Assembly: GCA_032164245.1 (NCBI GenBank) | Contig: JAVMKO010000003.1 | Location: 135,273,259-135,337,258, forward strand | Direction: 5' to 3' | DNA: 64,000 nucleotides | DNA from: Sternotherus odoratus | Lineage: Eukaryota > Chordata > Testudines > Kinosternidae | Part shown: in pieces, positions 35,906-47,171 of the stretch | How positions within the stretch are numbered: position 1 is the first letter of the stretch | Layout: every line of letters starts with the position of its first letter | Made by a program: the position numbers and the translations under genes | Notes under the pieces: generated by a model | What the model was told of the DNA's origin: nothing | The model's input: the letters and a program-made list of their open reading frames with translations, nothing else | Databases searched by the model: none

Positions 35906-36734
35906 TCACTGAAAGTTGCTACCAACGGGACTGGATTCAAATCACCTACCTACCTACATGGTAAAAGCTCCCATCTCTAATACCCAGCAGCTGTCCAGAC
36001 TACTTCCTTATTCTCTATGTTCAGGAGGCAGCAGACACCAGAGAGCAGTGTGGCCTTGGTGCACTCACATCATACACAGTTGCACACCGATGGTTGTAGC
36101 AAAAAGAAAGCACCTGGCCTTGACTGAAAGTCATGTTAAAAAAAAACAAAAAACCAAGCAATCTGTTTTAAAACGGGGGGTGTAGCAGACTGCAGTGAAG
36201 AGGAAATCTTAATTTTGACTGTCAAAAATGCAATACCTGCACTAAAATGGCTTTAGTGTCAAAATCCACCCCAGATTCCAGACACAGAGCATTGATTAGT
36301 GTACAGTCACATGGCAGTTGCTATGAAACACATTATGCCAGTTTAGAGGGGAGGGGGAACTATTGTGTATCCTTTTATGCAGATTAAAATGAAGATGGCA
36401 GAAGAGGAACTATAGATGCATCTGATTCCTGTAGCAGGGGAGAGCAGTACAGTGACTACAGCTCTCCACCTGATGCAATGAAACCTTGAGAGCCCAAACC
36501 TGCAAGATGTGGAATGACAGGCACTCTCTCCCCCATTAGCTGATGCTCAGCCCTTACAGGACTGTTCCTTAATACAGCTCCTTTTTTACACTCTCCAGAA
36601 CCACACAAATGGGGCAGTAATGCTTTAAACACACTGCCTACACTAGAAAGCTTACTAAGATAGTTAAAGCAAAACAATCCTTGGTAGTAAGAGATGCTGG
36701 TGGGTTATTTGAAGAATCAAGCCCATAGTGCCTT

Positions 36735-36898
36735 CTACCAAAGAATCTCAAAGCTGTTTACAAGAGGTTGTTAGGTATTAATTCACTCATATTGCAGAAG
36801 ATCAACCTGAAACAGAAATTGATTAAGTGGCAAAGTGGGGACAAGAACTGAGTTCTTCTGACTCCAAGGCCTGAAGTCTAACCATCAGAAAAATGTCA
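36735..36898 (-). repeat. MIR-like SINE fragment
   Basis: In reverse orientation it holds the body of the old amniote SINE: AAGAATCTCAAAGCTGTTTA, GAAGATCAACCTGAAACAG, GGCAAAGTGGGGACAAGAAC and CTTCTGACTCCAAGGCC. These match the CTGAGGCACAG...GAACCCAGGTCT body of MIR-type elements. Confidence 0.55.
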
Positions 36899-36912
36899 AA
36901 TTAGAAATGGAG

Positions 36913-37050
36913 AGTCAAGAATCAGAGAGGTAGCCGTGTTAGTCTGGAATAGCAGAAGTAACAAAGAGTCCTGTGGCACCTAAAAGACTAACTAAAGTAC
37001 TGAAGCATAAGCTTTCGTGGGCTAATACCCACATCGTCGGATGCAAGCAG
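36913..37050 (-). mobile_element. Penelope-like element fragment
   Basis: It starts AGAATCAGAGAGGTAGCCGT, contains AGTCCTGTGGCACCTAAAAG, AAGCATAAGCTTTCGTGGGC and ends near CATCGTCGGATGCAAGC. It is the same family as 51285-51487 but with a single arm. The flanks show only a weak AGTCA similarity, so the boundary at the right is approximate. Confidence 0.75.
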
Positions 37051-38920
37051 TGAAGTCATATCATTTCCAGTCTCTTACCTATGTGAGCCACAACATTCAG
37101 ACACAAAATCCTCCTATCACTTTCATCCCCAAACACCATTAAAATGATACAATTAGGATAAATAGAAACAGCCACAAAATACAAGTTTCAACTTGCACTG
37201 AGGACAAGATTGTTCACGTGGTTTAGAGTCTAAATGATTAGTCACCAAAACCAAAATAAAATGTTAAGTATGAAAGCCACCTAGGTAAAGCATCCATAAG
37301 TACTAATTAAAATTGAAATTAACTTTACTTTCCACCCATTCTGCCACAACCCGTACCTCCTTAGGTGCGGCTTTGCCTTTCTACCCTCCTCCACTGTTTT
37401 CACTTTTAAAACCAAGTAAGATGCTTTCTTTAAAAAGTCATTGAAAATGCTACATATAAACAAATCCTGTTTACATTTAGTTACTTTGAGCATCAAAAGT
37501 AATTTGACTTGCAATACATGATAGTAATAAGTTCAGAATGTTATATCAATATTACTGCATTTTTATCTCGACTACACTTCATAACTTATTTCTAAATTTT
37601 CCCATGAAGTGCTTTCAAGTCATACGTGGAAGCCAGCCATACCACACAGTGCATATGCTTTTCAAAGCTTTAATATTGCAATAAATGTGAACCACAATAT
37701 TTGCCCTCACTAAGAAAACATTTTCATCTCTATTCATCAGCAAAGTAGGTTAGATATTAAATGGCAGTACCCATACGCCTAAGTGAATAACTTGGGCATA
37801 TTTGTGTCAATCCTTTATCAACCTTTAAATTGAGGACCCTATTCACATTTGGACGTGGACACAGGTGCTAGTGTTTCCTAGGATTAACAGTTTACAAGAT
37901 CACAAGATCCTTTCAACTGGAAAAGTTGATAGGGTGAACAAATTAGTAGTTCATCCAACCTTAATGTAACTTGACTAAAGGGCAAAAGAGCTGCTTTCTT
38001 TTTCACATAAATCATATCCATGGGACAGCCGGAATCAGGTAATGCAGCACAACAGTGCTAAATTCCTGCACAGAAATACTTTACCGGCAACACCTATTGC
38101 TAAGACAAACTTTACGAAATGCTAACCACTTTCACTCAGAGACAGAAGGTGAAGATAAACAGCTTTCGTGAAGAGGCTCAGTGCTATTCTTCCGATATAG
38201 CTGCTGGTCTTGACTGAAAGGCCTTCTTTCCTCCATATCTCCCAATATTTATCTGAACATTTATATTGTACTTAGTGGTACCTTCCCTTCCTGATATGCA
38301 GCTGATAGAGTTGTTTGTTTATTTTCAATTTATTTTGCAAACATGCAAGCCAGTTCTAGAGTAGAAAGGGGAGCCCAAACTAATCTATTTTGGAATCAAA
38401 TCCTTTATACAGTTATTAATATTGTAACCAAGATGCACTTTGCCTGTTGTCATTTATAAAATGCATAAAATAATTGTACAATACCTTACACTGAAATACC
38501 ACTCTTCATGCTAAAAGATCTCAAAAAGTTTTATATAAAAGGCAAGGGAAATCTTTTTCTCCCAAATGCACCTGATCTGGGGCTGAACAGAAGATGTGTT
38601 GAGCAGCGCAATGCTAGATTTTGGAACGAAAGATACAGGGCTTAGAGGCAGTCTAGTGGACTTGCAATCACTATGCAATTAAGACCACCTCTCCTTGTCT
38701 TTCAGTTCACCTGAAACAAAATTCAGTGAAGTTTTCCAGGAGAAACTAATTCCCAAAACAGACATTTGAATTCATTCAGGCACAAGTCCTGAAGTTAGTA
38801 CACATGAAAATAAGTTGATTTCTGAAAGTAAGTAGAGGTATTGCTTAGCCTAATATTTAGAAATGCTAGAGTTTTGTATTGAGAGATCTCATCTAAGCTT
38901 AAAAAAGGATACCACTAAAC
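37051..38920. other. RPS6KC1 intron, no exon seen
   Basis: AT-rich intronic sequence without a recognisable coding segment. A decayed SINE piece may lie near 38490-38545 (GCTAAAAGATCTCAAAAAG). Confidence 0.45.
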
Positions 38921-39745
38921 CACCACCACTGCAACTTGAAACAATTACTCCTTGTTCGGTCATCTGCTACCACTCAGCACAGTCTAGATCCATCCTCTTT
39001 GGAACCCCCTTTCAAGTAGTTGAAAGTAGCTACCAAATCCCCCCTCATTCTTCTCTTCTGCAGACTAAATAATCCCAGTTCCATAAGCCTCTCCTCATAA
39101 ATCATGTGCTCCATCCCCCTAATCATTTTTTTGCCCTCTGCTGGACGCTTAATTTTTCCACATCCTTCTCATAGTGTGTGGCCCAAAACTGGACACAGTA
39201 CTCCAGATGAGGCTCACCAATTCCGAATGGAGGGGAATAATCATGTCCCTCAATCTGCTGGCAATGCTCCTACTTATAGAGCCCAAAATGCCATTAGCCT
39301 TCTTGGCAACAAGGGCACACTGTTGATTCACTTCCAGCTTCTTGTCCACTGTAACCTTTTCTGAAGAACTGCTTTTCTGAAGAACTGCTGCCTAGCCATT
39401 AGGTCCCTAGCCTGTAGCAGTGCATGGGATTCTTCGGTCCTAAATGCAGGACTCTGCACTGTCCTTGTTGAACCTCATCAGATTTCTTTTGGCCCAATTC
39501 TCTAATTTGTCTAAGTCCCTCAGTATTCTATCCCTACCCTCCAGCATATCTACTGCTCCTCCCAGCTTAGTGTCATCTGCAAACTTGCTGAGGGTGCATC
39601 CAGATCATTAAAGATTATATTGAACAAAACAGACCACAGGACCAATCCGTGGAGCATTCTACTTGAAATAGCTGCCAACTAGACACGGAGTCATTGATCA
39701 CTACCCATTGAGCCAGCTTTCTATCCACCATTTGCTATACAATTC
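38921..39745 (-). mobile_element. CR1 LINE 3' half
   Basis: In reverse orientation it holds CTTGTTCGGTCATCTGCTAC, CTTTGGAACCCCCTTTCAAG, CATTTTTTTGCCCTCTGCTG, CCAAAACTGGACACAGTAC, GGACTCTGCACTGTCCTTG, TTAGTGTCATCTGCAAACTT and GCCAGCTTTCTATCCACC, the usual CR1 order. It is truncated and broken by stops. Confidence 0.92.
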
Positions 39746-40691
39746 TTTTAATTTGCCTGGAACAAAATATAATTAATAGTTCCCGGAGAAATGTACTTCC
39801 CAAAGGAGAAATCTGTATTAGGATGGGCATAAGACTTGAAATTAACAAAGACTGCTTTGTAATATAAGTGGAAGAAGTTCAAGGATTAAAGATCATATTC
39901 GGTGTGAGGTATACCTTCTTTTGACAATACAGTGGTTAAAAAGTCTTGGTCTCCTCTGTCACTTGACTTTTAGAGGAAGTTTTAATTCCATTTTCGGTTG
40001 CTAACAGGAAGAACAAACATAATCCCCTCTATTACAATTAACCTTTTTCCTTAAGGGACATGAGGAAATTCCTTCTAAAGAGGAACACATATCTGTACAC
40101 ATTTAAATATCTAAATATGTAGGTTCCTATTTTTATACCCAAATCAATCTTGTCAGATGTTCATTTGACTTGCCTCACTATTTTAATGGTCAAAGACCAA
40201 GATATACCTTTGATATGCAACTATCAATGGTCTGTGTTTTATAAATTGTGAAGACTTTAGCAGAGTGTAATGTGATGTGGTATTTAGTTACTGCACATTA
40301 TGAGATCTTGCCTGACCGAAACTGTGTGGAGTAAATTTGCTTTGGTTCCTTTTATCTGGTTCTTTGCAAACGCTTCTTTACACTTATAATACTAAACTAA
40401 ATTGCAAATATAAGGCAAAAGATTTTCTGAACTCTACTGGCTATACATGGCAACAGAGAATGGTAAACACCATGTCTATCATTTTCATTGGGTTCTGTTT
40501 GTCCCTCCCTACTCTTCCCCCCACCCTTAATGGTTTTGGCTAGGTACCACAGTGGCACCTGATGGTAATTCAGACTGGAGTTTTGGGTTCTGGCCAATGG
40601 AAAAACTATGCTAAATGTTACAATATTTCCACTAGAAAAGCAATATAGAGGAAAAGAAATCCTCTGAACTTGAAACAATTATTATAATCAA
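39746..40691. other. RPS6KC1 intron, no exon seen
   Basis: Ordinary intronic sequence. No conserved coding segment or clear repeat recognised. Confidence 0.4.
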
Positions 40692-40881
40692 CCTTTTTCA
40701 CTAGGAGGGTGGTGAAGCACTGGAATGGGTTACACTTAGGGAGGTGGTATATTCTCCTTCCTCAGAGGTTTTTAAGGTCAAGATTGACAAAGCCCTGGTT
40801 GGGATGATTTAGTTGGGGCTGGGTCCTTTGAGCAGGATCCTAGATGCCCCCTTCCAACTCTGATATTCTATGAATCTATGA
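40692..40881 (+). mobile_element. CR1 3'-end fragment
   Basis: TTTTTCACTAGGAGGGTGGT, GAGGTTTTTAAGGTCAAG, GATGATTTAGTTGGGGCTGG and an end TATTCTATGAATCTATGA identify the terminal 190 bp of CR1. Confidence 0.9.
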
Positions 40882-41344
40882 AATGATTGATTTTTACAAG
40901 TCAAACAGCATTCTAAACATCTTGCTGCTTAAGTTACTGTGTCCTGAAAGAGTGCAGTGCAAGAACGTACGTTCTCTGAAGAGAGCTACTTTAAAATATG
41001 CCTTAAAACATGCTACCCAAGTTATTTCTGGAAAATGTTTAATAATCTCTGCAAACCCATTCTTTTCAACAATTCCTCTCCCCTGTGTGCATGGGATTTT
41101 GTGATTTTGGAGCTGAACTGTTTTCTTTCTGGAACTTCGGTGTCCTTAAGAACAGTATTTTATTTCCTACTTCACAATAAATCAATATTTTCTCTGAAGT
41201 TCTAGATCTTATCTCTGTATTCAGTTGGTCTAAATGATCTTGAAGTTATTCTTCACCAGTCTTTTCTAAATTCAATGTTTCTTGAATTCAAGTTAGCCTT
41301 CACTGCTCAAAAGGTCTTTATCCTCCATTTTTACTTCCTCCTTT

Positions 41345-41460
41345 GCATTTAGGATCACAGCAGCATATAAAAGTTCACACAGGAAGTCAATGGCAAAACC
41401 AGAAATAGAACCCAAGAAGTAGTCTCTCACTATAACCATTAGATCAACCCTCCCTTTGAT
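41345..41460 (-). repeat. MIR-like, tRNA-derived SINE
   Basis: On the minus strand ATCTAATGGTTATAGTGAG (A-box region), TTGGGTTCTATTTCTGG (B box, GGTTCTATT) and TGCCATTGACTTCCTGTGTG follow one another as in MIR-type SINEs. Confidence 0.6.
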
Positions 41461-42468
41461 TTCTAGGGGACAATTATATTTGAATCTACTTTCTTAAACA
41501 ATCTACTCCAAATGAAATTGCTAGAAAACAGAACTGTAGCACTTAATATCAGCAACCTCACACCTGAAGTTGAATACACAGATACACGAGACTTCAGGTA
41601 ATTGGTGAAGTGGGAGGGATATATTTGTCTGGCAAATAAACATGCCATGAAGACCAATGTTGCTGATATTTTTGACTTTTTAAAATTGTGTGCTTCCAAC
41701 CATCAGCTGCATGTTTCTTCCTTATTGGAAATTGTCTAATAGCAGAAGTGAAGCTGTCATTTCACATCTAGGAGTATGGATAGCAACTTGTGGTGTGAAG
41801 CAATTTGGGATTTTTTTGGACAAAAATTTTTATCTACAGAGGTTTGATTTTGGTAGGCTTTGTATAGTATACTGTAAACACTGGTTTAGTTCAAACCAAA
41901 ATATATTGATATACTTGTGTGCATCCGTATACAGAGAATATAGCATGCACATGGGGTCCTGATCACATCACGTGACTTGTGAAGTCATCAAAACATGAGG
42001 GTATGTGACTGGGACTGTCTATTTCTGTCACAAATCCTACAAGAGAAATTGGTGGGAATTAAGTAGTTAGATCTCTTTGCCGGCTTGAAAATCTCAACTA
42101 TGTGTCTGTCTTTCTACATGCTCAGTTTGTTCAAGATTCACTGTTGGGGGGGGGGGGGAAGAGCAGGTGGGTGAAATAGGACTTCATAACTCATCTGTTC
42201 TCATTACCATTGCATTATCAGAGGGCTAGATTTCACAGCTGTGATATACCAATGGGGAAAAAAATGCCATCCTTGTATCTAAGGTGAATCGTCAGTTTAG
42301 ATACTGCAATCCTGTTGCTAAAAAGTGGTATTGGATTTTCTTGTTCAGAAAAGCCCATCACATTCCAGTCTACAGTGTTGCAGCTGTGAAATCCAGTCCT
42401 CTGGACTAGATAGAATTTTTCCGTTCTAACTAGCAGGGAGATTTGGATGTTTGACATATACAATATGG

Positions 42469-43085
42469 CAGGGTGGATAAAAAAAAAACAATTATTTATT
42501 TTGTTCTTTAAATTATAAGCAGCTTTTCTTTTAAAAATAAACCTGCTTCAAATAAAACCTGAAATCATTATAAAATATGGTAAGGCCTAAATCTGAAAAC
42601 ATTAAAATAAAAAGATAAATATGCTGAATCTAGGAAACTACCAAAAACTTTGAATTACCGTTCATAAAGAAAGAATCAAACAAGGGGGGGGGAAATCTTA
42701 ACTTTTGAGGTCAAGTTTCTTAAATGTGTCACAATAGATCATGTACTGTATTAAGGGCTTGATCCTGTGGGGGTTCCAGAGCTGTGGTACTGGTGCAAGA
42801 GACTGGCAAAGTCATCAGAGGCATTGAGGCCTGGCCTCTGACGCCAGGAAACACAATCATACATCATGAGGTAGCAGAAAGGTGTGCCAAATCTAGTGTA
42901 AAGACTCTAGTTGTAAATGGACATGTTTTAATGGTTACTATCAGCCAGTAAGAATGCACTTTTCTTTAGAAAATAACTGAAGTTCAAAGGAAAGGTTGGT
43001 TAAAATAGACGATTTAAATCAAGACTTTCCACTTGGTGATTTAAATCATGATATTTTAAATTGCCTTGATTTAAAATAAGTCAAT
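42469..43085. mobile_element. Putative DNA transposon rich in GATTTAAATC
   Basis: The left end CAGGGTGGATAAAA and inner right part with repeated GATTTAAATCA and ATGATATTTTAAAT words resemble a non-autonomous element with CAGGGTGGAT ends. The right end is decayed and I could not find a target duplication, so boundaries are approximate. Confidence 0.4.
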
Positions 43086-45266
43086 ACAGTCTGCAGTATT
43101 GAGGGCGGGGGCCCCACAAGATGTACATTCACACGGGTTAAAGCAGTAGATTTTTTTCTAATGCACTTTGCTTTAGAATTCAGATACAAAATATACCAAA
43201 ACGACTTGTTTTTGCTTTATTAACAAGACCTAATCTTTATCAGGTGTGGCTCCAGATGCTCTTGATATAACTGCTGCCACAGCCATTCATGTCTTGGCTT
43301 TTTCACAGATCTGAACAATCAACGGCTAGGGTCTTTATAAACCTAAAACTGGAACTTTTTAAAACTTGTGATTATCTATGTCCTACCAAGAGGGTAGCAC
43401 GCTTACTGCATTATTTAAATGGTAATGACTCTTCAAATCTAAGATCACAAAGTGGGCAAAAACTATACTTAAATAACAGAAGGTGATCATTTGCATTTCA
43501 AAAATGTATTTATCTTGCTTTCCCCTCACTTTGACCAAAACATGTTGATTCACGGGTTTGTGTGTGTGTGTTTCTTTTTCAAACTTATTTATAGAGCAGA
43601 ATAATGGCCCCCCTGCTATTTTGGCATTTGCTCAAGTTTCTGTCCTTGTAAATTGAATCTGTTACTGGAATTTTTTTCCCCCTCAAAATACCAAGGCACA
43701 TTAACCAAGAGATAAAAAAGTTACACTGCTGATACTATAAAGCAAGGGGAGCAGGGGGATAATAGGTTGTGTGTGGAGGGTTGGGGTTTTGGGGGGGGGG
43801 TTGTTGGGTTTTTTTGGACAAATATGTGATAAGAGTTCTCAGGGGGCATTGAGAGCAAAGAACTGTTTAAACAGAAGTGAATCATTCTCCTCATGATCTG
43901 GTGACAACTTTACATTTTAGTCAAACATCAAGAGCTTAGCACATTTTAAAACTATTTAGAAAACAAAAAATAACGTTAAAAAAGGGGATCGAAAGAAAAC
44001 ATTATGCACTTCAAAATTAATGCAGTGAAAATTCTCATCTGTGGCTTATAATTTGTTAAACACATTTGTTATTATAATACATTAATCTTGGCCAAAAAAA
44101 ATTCACATTTTTTACTCTTAATGGTGCTGAGTTTATGAGGAATGAATTATAAGTCGTCATAATTTCCCTTACAGTTCAAAGAAAGAAAAACTTACTTATC
44201 ATGGGCAAAGATTTGGGTTGGCTATTAATCAAAGTAGAATATAGGCACAACTTTTAAGCATCTGCAGATAGCTTTGTTATTGCATTATTTATTTCAGCCT
44301 GAACTTTAATAAAGTAGATCTATCCAAGGAGTTAAGGGACTTTCCGCTTTTAACCATGTATACCATGCTAGAACACTCTACAACTCACAAAGCTTGAAAG
44401 TACAGTTCTTGTTATGCAAATAATTACAACAAAGCTCTTCTCCACTAGATCTTATCTAAAGTAAGGCAAAGGAGGGTGCCAGCCAGTCAACAATATAAAT
44501 CCATTAATGGTACAATGCCACCTGCTGGTCAAATGTGAGAAATGTACCTTCTTGGAAAAGATTTCTCTCTTCTGAAAGAGGCTTTTAATGTATGCAAGAT
44601 ATAATTTTATATTGCTATTTTACAGAAAGTTGACTGTTGTCACAAGGATATCCTGGGTAAATTTTTAAATCTTTGTTTTTCCATTTTCTTGCTGCTTTCC
44701 CATTAGTAAGGAGCTCTTTCCTTTTATTATATATAAACGGCAGGAAAACAATATATTTTATACATACACAGTCACATTTCATCCAGCTCGTGGTGGGTTT
44801 TAGTGAGAGATGGCAATCGCTTGTTTTTCCATACTCTAAAGAGTGTGGTGTCTGTTTCCTGTTCTATACTCTGGTGTTCAATACCTGGTTTTTATAGTGA
44901 TTTCTTAGGCCTTGATCCTGCAATGACCTCCACATGGAGGGACTTCTGCCCTCATAACGAGCCTCACTGAAGACAGACTAATATTAAAATGCCATTTTCT
45001 TAAGCCATTCCAGTAGGTAGATTCTGGTATGCTAGTACATTGTAAGAAGCTCTGCTTACCAATCTAATTCTTCTTTCAGATATTACAGTGATGGACACAG
45101 TGGACATTACATAAAAAGTTAAGCTTAAAAAGAGACCATGCCTTCAAATCAAGCTAATTCAAAATCTTTTTAGCTTTCTCCCAAGCTGTCCTAGTTTCCC
45201 CTTGTATAACTATACAATCCAATTTGCTATGTCTTCTTTTTAAATATTACTCTCCTTCCCTCTTCT
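43086..45266. other. RPS6KC1 intron, no exon seen
   Basis: Intronic. There is a G/T-rich stretch at about 43744-43816 with a G run, and a (TG)n near 43558-43571. An old repeat piece near 44905-44975 (CTTGATCCTGCAATGACC) is likely. Confidence 0.4.
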
Positions 45267-45281
45267 CCCCCCCCCCCCCCC
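45267..45281 (+). repeat. C15 homopolymer at CR1 5' junction
   Basis: A run of 15 C immediately upstream of the CR1 text that begins at about 45285. Confidence 0.9.
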
Positions 45282-45284
45282 ATG

Positions 45285-47171
45285 CCATTGAGGAAGAAAA
45301 CCAAGGACCAGGTAGGGCCATTTCTCAATGAAAGGGGGGAAACAATAACAGAAAATGTGGAAATGGCAGAAGTGATAAATTACTTTTTTGTTTCCGTTTT
45401 CACCAAAAAGGTTTGTAGCGACTGGATGCTTAACATAGCGAGTGCCGGTGAAAATGAGGTAGGATCAGAGACTACGATATGGAAGGAACACGTTAAAAAA
45501 TACTTTAAAAGGTTAGAGGTCTTCAAGTCACCAGGGCCTGATGAAATGCATCCTAGAATACTCAAGGAGCTGACTGAGGAGATATCTGAGCCTTTAGTGA
45601 TTATCTTCAAGAAGTCATGGAAGACTGGAGAGATTATGGAGAACTAGAAAAGGGCAAATTCAGTGCCAATCTATAAAAAGGGGAATAACAACAACCTGGG
45701 GAATTACAGACCAGTCAGCTTAACCTCAGTACCGGGAAAGATACTGGAGCAAATAATTAAGCAATCAATTTGCAAACACCTAGAAGATAACAAGGTGATA
45801 AGCAACAGTCAGCATAGATTTCTCAAGAACAAATCCTGTCAAACCAAGCTAAGAGCTTTCTTTGACAGAGTAACAAGTCTTGTGGATGCAGGGAGGGAGA
45901 GAGCGGTAGATGTGGCATATTTAAACTTCAGTAAAGCTTTTGTTACTGTCTTGCATGACCATCTCATAAACAAACTAGGGAAATACATCCCTAGATGGAG
46001 CTACTGTAAAATGGATGCATAACTAGCTGGAAAACCATGCCTAGAGAACGAAGAGTACTTGTGGTACCTTAGAGACTAACAAATTTATTTGGGCATAAGC
46101 TTTTGTAGGCTAAAACCCACTTCATTGGGGTTTTAGCCCACAAAAGCTTATGCCCAAATAAATTTGTTAGTCTCTAAGGTGCAACAAGTACTCCTCGTTC
46201 TTTTTGCTGATAAAGACTAACATAGCTACCCCTCTGAAACCATTCCTAGAGAGTAGTTATCAGTGGTTCACAGTCAAGCTGGAAGGGTATATTGAGTGGA
46301 GTCCCACAAGGATCAGTTCTGGGTCTGATTCGGTCTAATATTTTCATCAATGAAAGCATACAGAATACATTTATAAAGTTTGTGGATGATACTAAGCCAG
46401 GAGCGGTTACAAGTGCTTTTACAATGATCAGAACAAACTGGAGAAATGGTCTGAAGGAAATAGGATGAAATTCAATAAGGACAAATGCAAAGTACTCCAC
46501 TTAGGAAGGAACAATCAGTTGCACACATAAAAGATGGGAAATGGCTGCCTAGGAAGAAGTACTGCAGAAAGGGATCTGGGGGGTCATAGTGGACTACAAG
46601 TTAAATATGAGTCAACAGTGTAACTGTTGCAAACCTCATTCTGGGATATATTAGCAGGAGTGTTGTAAGCAAGACACAAGAAGTAATTCTTCTTCTCTAC
46701 TCCATTCTGATTGGCCTCAACTAAAGTATTGTGTCCAGTACTGGGCACCACATTTCAGGAAAGATGTGGACAAATTGGAGAAAATCCAGAGAAGAGCAAC
46801 AAAAATTATTAAAAATCTAGACAACGTGACCTATGAGGGAAGATTGAAAAAAATTGGGTTTGTTTAATCTAGAAAAGAGAAGACAGAGGGAACATGATAA
46901 CAGTTTTCAAGTACATAAAAGGTTGTTACAGGGAGGAGGGAGAAAAGTTGTTCTCTTTAACCTCTGAAGATAGGACAAGAAACAATGGTCTTAAATTGCA
47001 AGTGCAATTTAGGTTGAATATCAGGAAAAACTTCCTAGCTGTCAGGGTCATTGAGCACCGGAAAACACTGTCAGGGATGGTCTAGACAATACTTAGTTCT
47101 TCCATGAGTTAAGGGGAATGGACCAGAAGACTTCTTGAGTTATTCCAGTCCTACACTTCTATTATTCTATG
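45285..47171 (+). mobile_element. CR1 LINE, ORF2 C-terminal half, with nested insertion
   Basis: The longest CR1 copy in the window. Frames 45282-45647 and 45663-46022 encode consecutive RT segments: [50 protein letters not shown], then the motif A region [12 protein letters not shown], where the first catalytic Asp has become Asn. Motif C survives as FVDDTK (about 46378-46395). The 3' end closes with TTCTATTATTCTATGA. A Penelope-like insertion at 46048-46236 splits it. Frameshifts, stops and the motif A change make it inactive. Confidence 0.95.
46048..46236 (+). mobile_element. Inverted (hairpin) Penelope-like insertion with 16-bp TSD
   Basis: Flanked by AAACCATGCCTAGAGA (46032-46047) and AAACCATTCCTAGAGA (46237-46252), a 16-bp duplication with one mismatch; the CR1 reading resumes after it. 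Inside, a left arm (AGTACTTGTGGTACCTTAGA ... AGCTTTTGTAGGCTAAAACC) is the inverse of the right arm (GGTTTTAGCCCACAAAAGCT ... TCTCTAAGGTGCAACAAGTA), so the DNA can fold into a hairpin. The right arm continues to the family's 3' end (ACATAGCTACCCCTCTGA). Family assignment to Penelope-like elements is by general resemblance. Confidence 0.85.

Noticed and set aside
45282..46022. Two ORFs of about 120 codons as possible host genes
   Set aside because: They are consecutive pieces of CR1 reverse transcriptase, including the [16 protein letters not shown] and FSKAF segments.
46048..46236. Hairpin interpreted as a microRNA precursor
   Set aside because: The palindrome is explained by an inverted transposable-element insertion bounded by a 16-bp duplication, so no microRNA is claimed.
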